From the NCBI GenBank assembly GCA_016124335.1, contig WGNX01000011.1, positions 1 through 64,000 of the forward strand: DNA of 64,000 bases, written 5' to 3'. This DNA comes from Alphaproteobacteria bacterium (GTDB lineage: Bacteria > Pseudomonadota > Alphaproteobacteria > CACIAM-22H2). This document shows, piece after piece, positions 27,732-35,356 of this stretch. Within the stretch, counting starts at the first letter, position 1. Each line of letters starts with the position of its first letter. The notes under the pieces were generated by a model that made no database searches, was not told the DNA's origin, and saw only the letters and a list, made by a program, of their open reading frames with translations. The position numbers and the translations under genes are program-made.

Positions 27732-28709
27732 ATGGACGACGCCGATCTCGAACTTCTGTTCGCCGACCCGCTGCCGGCCGGCCGCGTGCTGTTCATGAAT
27801 GCGGCCCCGCATGCGGGCCTTGCCGCTGCGAAGGACCGTGTCACCTGCGTGCAGGGCTGGAAGCCCGTGGCAGACGCGCTTGCCCGCGCGGGCTGCGCGC
27901 TGGCAGCGGCCGAAGGCATCTACGCGACGTCGCTCGTGCGGCTGGGCCGCAACCGCGACGTCAACCGCGCGATGCTTGCCCGTGCACTCGACGTTCTCGG
28001 CCCCAAGGGCACGCTGCGCGTGGCAGGGCCCAACGCGCTGGGCGCCGCGAGCTACGAGAAGGATCTCAAGAAGCTTGGTCTCGAGGGGCGTTCGCGCAGC
28101 AAGGGCAAGGCGCGGCTGTTCGTGGCCGCGCGCGGCAAGGCCGATCCGGCGGCCTGGCGCGGGCTCGATGCGCCGCGTGAACTGGGGTCGACCGGTTTCG
28201 TCACGGCGCCCGGCGTCTTCGCGTGGGACAGGATCGACGCCGGCTCGCAACTGCTCGCGGGGCATATTCCGGCGGACCTGTCCGGCGTCGTGGCCGATCT
28301 TGGGGCGGGCTGGGGCTACCTTGCCGACGCCGTGCTCGCACGCGCCCCGGCGGTCGAACGGCTCGACGCGTTCGAGGCGGATGCCGCCGCCATCGCATGT
28401 CTGGCACGCAATCTCGCCCCCTATGGCGCGCGCGCGCGGGCGCTTTGGCACGATGTCGCCACCGGGATCGGCCGGGAAAGCTATGATTCCGCCGTCGTCA
28501 ATCCGCCCTTCCACGATCCGCGCGGGGAAAACCGCGCGCTGGGCCTGCGCTTCGTTGCGGTCGCCGCCGACGGGCTGAAGCCCGGCGGCCGCCTCTGGCT
28601 GGTCGCCAACCGGCATCTCGCCTACGAAACGGCGCTTTCGGAAAAATTCGGCGAAGTGCGGCGCCTCGCCGAGGACGCCGCCTTCAAGGTCTATTTCGCG
28701 CGGAAGTAG
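27732..28709 (+). CDS. Class I SAM-dependent RNA methyltransferase (RsmC-like)
   Basis: The 325-residue protein has two tandem MTase-like halves, the plan of RsmC/RlmG rRNA guanine N2-methyltransferases. The C-terminal half is catalytic: SAM motif DLGAGWGYLADAVL near 190-205, an acidic loop DAFEADAAAI, and motif IV NPPFHD near 258, the NPPF/Y sequence of amino-group methyltransferases. The N-terminal half lacks these motifs and is probably for substrate binding. The ATG at 27732 is preceded by AGGGA. An rRNA substrate is inferred; which guanine is modified cannot be told. Confidence 0.8.
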   Translation: MDDADLELLFADPLPAGRVLFMNAAPHAGLAAAKDRVTCVQGWKPVADALARAGCALAAAEGIYATSLVRLGRNRDVNRAMLARALDVLGPKGTLRVAGPNALGAASYEKDLKKLGLEGRSRSKGKARLFVAARGKADPAAWRGLDAPRELGSTGFVTAPGVFAWDRIDAGSQLLAGHIPADLSGVVADLGAGWGYLADAVLARAPAVERLDAFEADAAAIACLARNLAPYGARARALWHDVATGIGRESYDSAVVNPPFHDPRGENRALGLRFVAVAADGLKPGGRLWLVANRHLAYETALSEKFGEVRRLAEDAAFKVYFARK

Positions 28710-28713
28710 GCGC

Positions 28714-29844
28714 TCAGATGCAGTAGGTCTTCAGCGGATCGATGCCGTTGAACGCCACCGACGAATAGGTCGTCGTGTAGGCGCCGGTCGAACGGATCTC
28801 CAGCCGGTCGCCCGGCTCGAGATCGACCGGCAGGCGGTAATCCGCCTTCTCGTACATCACGTCGGCCGAATCGCAGGTCGGGCCGGCGAGCACCACGCGC
28901 TCCACCTTGCCGCCCTTCTTGGCCGACACGATCGGGTACTGGATCGCCTCGTCCATCGTCTCGGCGAGCCCGCCGAACTTGCCGATGTCCAGATAGACCC
29001 AGCGCCGCGCGTCCTTCTTCGACTTGCGCGAGACAAGCACGACCTCGGTGTCGATCACGCCGGCATTGCCCACCATCTGGCGGCCCGGCTCGACGATGAT
29101 TTCCGGCACGCGGTTGCCGAAATGCCTGGCGAGCGAGGCATGGATCGCCTCGCCGTAGGTCATCATCGAGGGGATGTCCTTGCGGTACTTCGTCGGGAAG
29201 CCGCCGCCGATATTGAGCATGTTGAGCTGGACGCCCGCGTCTTCGCACTCGCGGAACAGCCAGGCGGCCTGCGCCACCGCCGCTTCCCACGCGTTGGGGT
29301 CCTTCATCTGCGAGCCGACATGGAACGACACGCCATGCGGCACGACGCCCTTGGAGGCGGCCGAGATCAGCAGTTCGCGCGCCATCTCGATGTCGCAGCC
29401 GAACTTGCGCGACAGCGGCCAGTCAGCCCCCTCGCCCGAGGTCAGGATGCGGCAGAACACCTTGGCGCCCGGCGCTGCGGCCGAGAGCTTGGCAAGCTCG
29501 GCTTCCGAATCGAACGCGAAGAGGCGGACCCCGCGGCCGAAGGCGGCCGCGATGTCGTCCTTCTTCTTGATCGTGTTGCCGTAGGAGATGCGATCGCCGC
29601 TCACGCCCGCCTTCAGCGCCATGTCGATCTCGTTGACCGTGGCGGTGTCGAAGGACGAGCCGAGCCTGGCCAGCATCGACAGGATCTCCGGCGACGGGTT
29701 CGCCTTGACCGCATAGTAGATGCCGGCCTGCGGAACCGCGTCCTTGAGCTTGCGGTAGTTGTCGGCGACGACGTCGAGATCGACGACGAGATAGGGCGTC
29801 GGTCGTCGCTCGGCGAGGAAGTCGCGGATCTTCTTGGTGGTCAT
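28714..29844 (-). CDS. PLP-dependent ornithine/lysine decarboxylase (fold type III)
   Basis: The 376-residue enzyme makes putrescine from ornithine (or cadaverine from lysine). The alanine-racemase-type barrel carries the PLP lysine Lys47 in YYAVKANP, His175 in FHVGSQ, the phosphate-binding GGGFP around 213-217 and EPGR near 252-255. The C-terminal domain provides Cys324-Asp325 in CDSADVM, which completes the active site across the dimer. Length and motifs fit the short alphaproteobacterial ornithine decarboxylases. It lies 30 bp downstream of homospermidine synthase and both serve polyamine synthesis. Confidence 0.92.
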   Translation of the reverse strand: MTTKKIRDFLAERRPTPYLVVDLDVVADNYRKLKDAVPQAGIYYAVKANPSPEILSMLARLGSSFDTATVNEIDMALKAGVSGDRISYGNTIKKKDDIAAAFGRGVRLFAFDSEAELAKLSAAAPGAKVFCRILTSGEGADWPLSRKFGCDIEMARELLISAASKGVVPHGVSFHVGSQMKDPNAWEAAVAQAAWLFRECEDAGVQLNMLNIGGGFPTKYRKDIPSMMTYGEAIHASLARHFGNRVPEIIVEPGRQMVGNAGVIDTEVVLVSRKSKKDARRWVYLDIGKFGGLAETMDEAIQYPIVSAKKGGKVERVVLAGPTCDSADVMYEKADYRLPVDLEPGDRLEIRSTGAYTTTYSSVAFNGIDPLKTYCI

Positions 29845-29874
29845 CCCGATGGTCTCCAGTTCTCCAGAGGTGCG

Positions 29875-31299
29875 TCAGGTGACGCGAAAGTTGTCGAATT
29901 GCCAAGGATCGTCGCGGACGAGTCGCTCCGGAAAAAGTCTCTCGCGATCCATCAGCGGATTCCAGTCCGAATACACGCCCGTGACGGTGCCGAGATAGGG
30001 ACGGCACACCTCCATGCAGCGCGCGTGATCCATCTCGTCGGCCTCGACCGGGCCCGCGTTCGGGTTCTCGATGGCCCACACGAGGCCGGCGAGAACCGCG
30101 ACGGTCACCTGCAGCGAGGTCGCGTTGTTGTGCGGCAGCAGCTTGCGCGTCTCCTCGATGGTCAGGCGCGAGCCGTACCAGTAGGCACCTTTTTTGTGGC
30201 CCATGAGCAGCACGCCCAGCTCGTCCATGCCGGCCGAGATCTCGTCCATCATCAGGCGCTTGGCGGGCTGGATCTGCCAGTTCTTGCCGGCGAGTTCGTG
30301 CAGCGACAGCACGGCGTCGTCGCACGGGTGATAGGCGTAATGGACCGTCGGCCGGTAGGCGAGCTTGCCGCCCTCGACGACCGAGTAGTAGTCGGCGATC
30401 GAGATCGACTCGTTATGGGTGACGAGGAAGCCGTGATACGGCCCTTCGAGCGGCGTCCACGACCGGACGCGCGTGCCGGCACCCGGGCGCATCAGGTAGA
30501 TGGCCGCGTCGCAGCCGAACTCGTGGCGCTTGCCGTCGGCCGGGAAGGCCTTCTCGTGGCTGCCCCAGCCCAGTTCGGCCGGCTGCGAGCCTTCGCCCAC
30601 GAACCCGTCGATCGACCAGGTATTGACGAATTCGCCCACCTTCTTGGGGTAGGTGGCGACCTGGGTGTCGCGCTCGGCGATGTGGATGACCTTGATGCCG
30701 AGGGCGCGCGCCAGGCCCGACCAGCCGGCCTTGTCCTTCGGAACGCCGGAAAGCTTGTGACCGGTGTCGCGGGCGATGTCGAGCAGCGCCTCCTTCACCA
30801 GATGCGAGACGAGCCCGGGATTGGCGCCGTGCGTGAGCACCGCGGTCGGACCGTTGGCGAATTTCGCGCGCAGCGCACGCGCCGACTCGCGCAGCGCATA
30901 GTTCGAGCGCTGCGAGGGCGTGAGCGTCGGGTCGGTATAGCCGCCGGCCCAGGGTTCGATGCAGGTGTCGAGGTAGAAAGCGCCCTTCGCGTTGGCCAGC
31001 TCGATGAGCGCCACGGAAGAAACGTCGACCGACAGGTTCAGCAGGAAATCGCCCTTGCCGAGGCGCTTGTCGAGCACCTGGCGGTAATTCTCGCGCGTCA
31101 GCGCGGTCTCGACGAACTCGATCCCGTATTCGGCCGCGACCTCGCGCCCGCGCGGCTCGGCGGTCACGATCGAGATCCGGCTCGTCGGCATGTCGATGTG
31201 GCGCACGATGAGCGGCAGCACGCCCTGGCCGATCGAGCCGAAGCCCACGATCACCAGACGGCCGCCATATGCCACATGCTTCTTCTTATAGACGTCCAC
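29875..31299 (-). CDS. hss: Homospermidine synthase
   Basis: The 474-residue NAD-dependent enzyme joins two putrescines to make sym-homospermidine, the main long polyamine of many alphaproteobacteria. The N-terminal Rossmann motif VIVGFGSIGQGVLPLI lies at about 16-31. Diagnostic segments are LDTCIEPWAGGYTD near 110-123, THGANPGLVSHLVKEAL near 156-172 and LGWGSHEKAFP. It is upstream of the decarboxylase that supplies putrescine, so the two form an operon. A 570-bp non-coding region, possibly encoding a small RNA, precedes it. Confidence 0.95.
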   Translation of the reverse strand: MDVYKKKHVAYGGRLVIVGFGSIGQGVLPLIVRHIDMPTSRISIVTAEPRGREVAAEYGIEFVETALTRENYRQVLDKRLGKGDFLLNLSVDVSSVALIELANAKGAFYLDTCIEPWAGGYTDPTLTPSQRSNYALRESARALRAKFANGPTAVLTHGANPGLVSHLVKEALLDIARDTGHKLSGVPKDKAGWSGLARALGIKVIHIAERDTQVATYPKKVGEFVNTWSIDGFVGEGSQPAELGWGSHEKAFPADGKRHEFGCDAAIYLMRPGAGTRVRSWTPLEGPYHGFLVTHNESISIADYYSVVEGGKLAYRPTVHYAYHPCDDAVLSLHELAGKNWQIQPAKRLMMDEISAGMDELGVLLMGHKKGAYWYGSRLTIEETRKLLPHNNATSLQVTVAVLAGLVWAIENPNAGPVEADEMDHARCMEVCRPYLGTVTGVYSDWNPLMDRERLFPERLVRDDPWQFDNFRVT

Positions 31300-31870
31300 T
31301 TCCTGCTACCCCCAAAGGCTTGCGCGCGATGGCTTCCGGCCATCGGTTGTGCGCAGCCGTATCGGATCAAGCGAGGCCCGAACCGGGGCCGGCGACTGAA
31401 CCGGAAAAGAAAAGATGCGGGTCGAAACCTGAAACCGCGACGAAGGTCCGCTTGCGGGCGCCAGACGGCCTTATCGGCCGGTTGAGCGCACCCGTTTCGC
31501 CTGCGGTGCCATAAAGCGGGGCACCGCGCGGCGGCGGTTATCCTTGCATCGTCGGAAGGCGCAAAGCCCCGAACTCGGCCGCAACCATGTCCACATCCCT
31601 CGAGGAACACCGGCCCACTGTCGACCGGTTCGTACCGAAAAGGACGCGTCTACGTCGTTGCTTGACCTCGAGCGCTTGGTGACCGAGAGACGTGAGTGCT
31701 CTTCGCGAGCTCTCCGCCCTGCCTCTTAGCGCTTGCCTCGTGGGCCTGGGGCACGTGCGATTGGCGTCTGAAACGCGTAATAACATAATTGTCCCGGGGC
31801 GCAAGTGTAAATCACCGGCGCTGCCGCATGACTCGTCAATGCGGCCCCGCGCTCACGTCATGGCGGCGCG
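31300..31870. other. Intergenic region upstream of homospermidine synthase
   Basis: About 570 bp with no supported protein gene; short frames on both strands (61 to 119 codons) lack ribosome binding sites and have an arginine-rich composition. It must contain the promoter of the hss operon. The right half, 31640-31804, contains a promoter-like sequence followed by a self-complementary stretch, listed separately as a candidate RNA. Confidence 0.5.
31640..31769 (-). ncRNA. Candidate structured small RNA
   Basis: On the minus strand TTGCGC (31804-31799) and TATTAC (31782-31777), 16 bp apart, could start a transcript near 31769. The predicted ~130-nt RNA has closing strands GACGC (5') and GCGUC (3'). 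Its central hairpin is GAGAGCUC-GCGAA-GAGCACUC with one U-U mismatch in the stem (31694-31714), and CCTTTTCGG lies at its 3' end. The general plan, a rod with a central opening, is reminiscent of 6S RNA, but I do not recognise conserved 6S sequence. It lies upstream of hss on the same strand, so it could also be an hss leader. Confidence 0.25.
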
Positions 31871-32365
31871 TCATTTGAATTTCGTCGAAGCGGCGCGCAG
31901 CGCCTTCAGCAGTTCGGCTTCGATGCGCCCGCCAAGCCCGGTGATGCGCTGTGCGAGCACCACGTAGAGTGCATCGATGTGGTGGCTGACGATCACCGTG
32001 TTCCACGCGTTGGGCTCGGAGATCTGCATGGCGTAATCGTGCAGCGACTTGGCGATCTGCGTGAGCAGCGGGAACTTGAAGGTGCCGCCCAGCCCCTTGA
32101 TCTCCAGCGCGTCGGCCACGATGCGCCCGACCATCGCCTTGGACGGAGCCTCGCCGTCGTCGAGCTGGCCGAGTTCCTCGCGCAGCGCCTTGAGCTTCTC
32201 GCCGATATTGCGCGTGAACTCGTCCGACGAGCGCTCGACGACGAGCTGGAGCTTCTGGGTTTCCTGCGGCGAAAGGATGACGCCGAAACCGGTCTTGAAG
32301 TTGACGGCGCGTTTCCGAAGGTCCGTCGGCGCCTGGATGATCTGGACCTTGCCCTTGCCTGCCAC
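31871..32365 (-). CDS. Helical protein with degenerate Hpt-like segment
   Basis: The 164-residue protein is almost entirely helical. I place the start at GTG 32365, with GGAG 7 nt upstream; the longer frame runs back antisense-like through an Arg-rich stretch. The segment ALEIKGLGGTFKFPLLTQIAKSL (about residues 90-112) resembles the AHxLKGSAxxxG core of histidine phosphotransfer domains, but the phospho-accepting His position is Leu. A coiled-coil helix (about 35-70) precedes it. It follows a receiver-domain gene by 37 bp on the same strand, so the two probably interact. Function unknown. Confidence 0.6.
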   Translation of the reverse strand: MAGKGKVQIIQAPTDLRKRAVNFKTGFGVILSPQETQKLQLVVERSSDEFTRNIGEKLKALREELGQLDDGEAPSKAMVGRIVADALEIKGLGGTFKFPLLTQIAKSLHDYAMQISEPNAWNTVIVSHHIDALYVVLAQRITGLGGRIEAELLKALRAASTKFK

Positions 32366-32402
32366 GTTCGGCTCCGCACTTGGTGTTCTTGTTTGCCCGA
32401 TC

Positions 32403-32945
32403 TTACGTCTTCGCCGTCTTCTGGTCGACGCCCGCACGCCCCGGCGGGGCGTTCTGGTCGACCCCGCGCCGCTCGGTGCCGTTGAACGGCACCTGCTTGC
32501 GCCGCCGCTCGGGCCCGAAATAGCCCGGCGCACTTACGTACTGGCGCGGATAGGCGATGATCGCGGAAAGCCGCTTGTAGAGTGAATCGACCGTGTAGGG
32601 CTTGGCGACGAATTCGTTGGCGCCGTGGTCGCGCGCCTCGTGGACGAACGGCTCTTCCGAGCGCGCGGTCAGCACGATGACCGGAAGCAGCCGGTCGCGC
32701 GAACTGGGGTCGTTACGGATGTAATCGACCAGCTCGATGCCGTTTTTCGGGGTGATTTCGCGCTCGGTGATCAGGATGTCGATGTTGCCTTCCTTGAGGA
32801 CATCCATCGCCTTGTCGTAATCGGTGGCCCGGCGGACGTAATTCGCACCCAGCATCGACAGAATGTCGTTCAGCATCTGCAAGGCAAGCGGGTTCGGGTC
32901 GACGATCAGGAACCGGACCTTGCTGAAGTCGATCTTTTCCGCCAT
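32403..32945 (-). CDS. Receiver-domain protein with Glu at the phosphorylation site
   Basis: The 180-residue protein has one response-regulator receiver domain (about 8-130) and a C-terminal tail without a DNA-binding domain but with the motif GYFGPERRRK. The conserved Thr93 (VLTAR) and Lys115 (VAKPY) are present. However, the phospho-accepting Asp is Glu61 (LITEREI), and only one of the two acidic pocket residues, Asp16, remains. It cannot be phosphorylated in the normal way and may be locked in an active-like state. The ATG at 32945 is preferred over an upstream TTG. It is cotranscribed with the Hpt-like protein. Confidence 0.75.
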   Translation of the reverse strand: MAEKIDFSKVRFLIVDPNPLALQMLNDILSMLGANYVRRATDYDKAMDVLKEGNIDILITEREITPKNGIELVDYIRNDPSSRDRLLPVIVLTARSEEPFVHEARDHGANEFVAKPYTVDSLYKRLSAIIAYPRQYVSAPGYFGPERRRKQVPFNGTERRGVDQNAPPGRAGVDQKTAKT

Positions 32946-33134
32946 CGGCTCACGAACCAAAAATTTGTCGGACGACTAATAAGGAGTCCGCCGAACGGTT
33001 ACAAGATACGCGTAGGCCTTGAATATTTTCGGGGAGCGGTGCCTAATTCCGCGAGGGTGCCGGATAAACTACACATTACCGAGGGATGAACCCGGAATGT
33101 GCAGAATGCGAATCCGGCCGGATGCGGAAAACCG

Positions 33135-34547
33135 ATGGGCGAACGCGCATCCACGCGAATCGAGCGGGACAGTTTCGGGCCGATCGAAGTGCCCGCGGAC
33201 CGCTATTGGGGCGCCCAGACGCAGCGCAGCATCGAACTTTTCCGGATCGGGACCGAGCGGATGCCCGAGCCGCTGGTACGCGCCTTCGGCGTGCAGAAGA
33301 AAGCCGCCGCACTCGCCAACGTGGCGCTGGGCGAACTCGACCAGCGGCTGGGCGGGGCGATCGTGCGCGCGTGCGACGAGGTGATCGCGGGCAAGCTTTC
33401 CGACCATTTCCCGCTCGTCGTCTGGCAGACCGGCTCCGGCACCCAGACGAACATGAACGCCAACGAAGTGATCGCCAACCGCGCGAACGAGCTTCTGGGC
33501 GAACCGCTCGGCACGCGCAAACCCGTCCACCCCAACGATCATGTCAATCGCGGGCAGTCGTCCAACGACAGTTTCCCGACGGCCATGCACATCGCGACCG
33601 TGGCCGAGATCCACGACACGCTCCTGCCGGGCCTGACCCATCTCAAGGACGTGCTTCAGGCCAAGGCGACCGAGCTTGCCGGCGTGGTCAAGCTGGGGCG
33701 CACGCACCTTCAGGATGCCGTCCCGATGACGCTCGGGCAGGAAATCGGCGCGTGGGCACGTCAGGTCGAACTCGGCATCGCACGCGCCGAAGGCACGCTG
33801 CCGCGGCTCTACCGCGTCGCGCAAGGGGGCACGGCGGTCGGCACCGGCCTCAACGCGCACAAGGGATTTGCCGCCAGATTCGCCCAGGAACTCGCCAAGC
33901 TCGCCAACCTGCCCTTCATGCCGGCCGAAGACAAGTTCGAGGCGATCGCCGCGCACGACGCGCTGGTCGAATGTTCGGGCGCTTTGTGCACGCTTGCCGT
34001 GAGCCTCAACAAGATCGCCAACGACGTGCGCCTGCTCGCCTCGGGCCCGCGTGCGGGCATCGGCGAGATCACGATCCCGGAAAACGAGCCGGGCTCCTCG
34101 ATCATGCCGGGCAAGACCAATCCGACCCAGGCCGAAGCGCTGACGATGGTGTGCGCGCAGGTGATGGGCAATCACACCACGGTGACCTTCGCAGGGGCGT
34201 CCGGTCACCTCCAGCTCAACGTCTTCAAGCCGGTCATCGCGCTGAACGTGCTCCAGTCGATCCGGCTGATCGGCGACGCTTCCACGAGCTTCGCCGACAA
34301 CTGCGCCAGCGGCATATCCCCCAATGCCGCCCGCATCGGGCGCAATCTCGAGCTCTCCTTGATGCTCGTGACGGCGCTCAATCCGCACGTGGGCTACGAC
34401 GTCGCCGCGCGAATAGCAAAGCACGCCCATGCCCACGACATCTCGCTGAAACAGGCGGCCACCGACCTTGGTCTGGTGTCCGCCGCCGATTTCGACAGGT
34501 GGGTCCAGCCGATCGACATGCTGGGCCCGCGCGAATCGCGGCATTAA
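33135..34547 (+). CDS. fumC: Class II fumarate hydratase
   Basis: The 470-residue enzyme is an iron-free, oxygen-stable fumarase of the aspartase/fumarase superfamily. It shows [19 protein letters not shown] near residues 100-118, [14 protein letters not shown] near 140-153, the signature loop [16 protein letters not shown] near 318-333 and the catalytic His in GRTHLQDA. It duplicates the activity of the class I enzyme encoded at 24380-25996. The ATG at 33135 starts the conserved region; an upstream in-frame codon at 33099 would add 12 unrelated residues. An RHH gene follows 15 bp downstream. Confidence 0.96.
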   Translation: MGERASTRIERDSFGPIEVPADRYWGAQTQRSIELFRIGTERMPEPLVRAFGVQKKAAALANVALGELDQRLGGAIVRACDEVIAGKLSDHFPLVVWQTGSGTQTNMNANEVIANRANELLGEPLGTRKPVHPNDHVNRGQSSNDSFPTAMHIATVAEIHDTLLPGLTHLKDVLQAKATELAGVVKLGRTHLQDAVPMTLGQEIGAWARQVELGIARAEGTLPRLYRVAQGGTAVGTGLNAHKGFAARFAQELAKLANLPFMPAEDKFEAIAAHDALVECSGALCTLAVSLNKIANDVRLLASGPRAGIGEITIPENEPGSSIMPGKTNPTQAEALTMVCAQVMGNHTTVTFAGASGHLQLNVFKPVIALNVLQSIRLIGDASTSFADNCASGISPNAARIGRNLELSLMLVTALNPHVGYDVAARIAKHAHAHDISLKQAATDLGLVSAADFDRWVQPIDMLGPRESRH

Positions 34548-34562
34548 CACCCGGGGGGAGAC

Positions 34563-34826
34563 ATGTCAGGATCAATTCGCAAGCGTTCGGTCGTCATCGC
34601 CGGACATCGTACGAGCATCTCGCTGGAGCCAGAGTTCTGGACGGCCCTCAAGGACATCGCGCGCAAGCGCAACGCGTCGATCAACGATCTCGTGACCGAG
34701 ATCGACAAGCTGCGCGCGTCCAAGGACGAGGCCGGCAACCTTTCGAGCGCGCTTCGCGTCTACGTGCTGCAGTCGCTGACGGCAGCATCGCCCGCACCCC
34801 AAGCGGCGCCAAAACCGGCCTCCTGA
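34563..34826 (+). CDS. Ribbon-helix-helix DNA-binding protein
   Basis: The 87-residue protein fits the short alphaproteobacterial RHH_4 family. The beta-strand SVVIAGHRTSISLEPEFW (about 9-26) is followed by two helices (KDIARKRNASINDLVTEID and the LSSALRVYVLQS helix), the ribbon-helix-helix dimer unit that binds DNA through a paired beta-ribbon. The C-terminus is a short Ala/Pro tail. GGGGGAGAC precedes the ATG and it follows fumC by 15 bp, so it is likely in the same transcript. The target is unknown; autoregulation of the fumC operon is possible. Confidence 0.8.
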   Translation: MSGSIRKRSVVIAGHRTSISLEPEFWTALKDIARKRNASINDLVTEIDKLRASKDEAGNLSSALRVYVLQSLTAASPAPQAAPKPAS

Positions 34827-35356
34827 TCGCACGCGTCTTCGCGCTCGTGCTGGCCCTGGCGGCGTCCCCCGCGCCGACCTTCGCCCAGTCCGAGCGCGAC
34901 GACGAGTTCGAGCGCGGCGTGGCCGCCTTCCGGGCGGAGGATTACGAGTCCGCCTGGTTCCGCTTCTGGGGCCTCGCGCGGGCCGGCGATCCGGAATCGC
35001 AGTTCAATCTTGGCCAGCTCTATCGGCTGGGCCGCGGCATCCAGCGCGACATGGTGCAGGCCCGCCGCTGGTACGAGCGCGCGGCCGAGCACAGCTACGG
35101 GCCGGCGCAGTATCAGCTCGGCGTGCTCTGGGAACGCGGCGACGGCGTGCCGGCCGATCCGGTCGAGGCGCGCGGCTGGTACGCGCGCGCCGCCGCGCAG
35201 GGCTTCGAGGCGGCGCGCACGGCGCTTGACCGGCTCGAGACGTCCGGCACGGGGCGCGGCCGCGTGCTTGAGGTCGAGCCTAGCGCCGAGGCGACGGCGC
35301 CTTCCGCCGCGCGCCGGGGTCCGCCGGCTTCGCCGCCCCGCCCGACGGCGCGCTGA
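34823..35356 (+). CDS. Secreted Sel1-repeat protein (possible CTG start)
   Basis: About 177 residues. An N-terminal signal peptide IARVFALVLALAASPAPTFA is followed by three Sel1/TPR-like repeats (about 25-140). Clear examples are NLGQLYRLGRGIQRD and YQLGVLWERGDGVPADPVEARGWY. Such repeats make a solenoid for protein contacts in the periplasm. No ATG, GTG or TTG exists in frame before a usable signal peptide. The CTG at 34823 overlaps the TGA of the RHH gene, giving a complete signal peptide, so coupled initiation there is my choice. A GTG at 34847 would cut the signal to about 12 residues. The 3' end overlaps the convergent AsmA gene by 77 bp. Confidence 0.65.
   Translation: MIARVFALVLALAASPAPTFAQSERDDEFERGVAAFRAEDYESAWFRFWGLARAGDPESQFNLGQLYRLGRGIQRDMVQARRWYERAAEHSYGPAQYQLGVLWERGDGVPADPVEARGWYARAAAQGFEAARTALDRLETSGTGRGRVLEVEPSAEATAPSAARRGPPASPPRPTAR

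Noticed and set aside
33086..35356. 756-codon fusion of an Arg-rich protein and the Sel1 repeats
   Set aside because: The first two thirds are out of frame with fumC and the RHH gene; only the part after about 34823 is protein-like.
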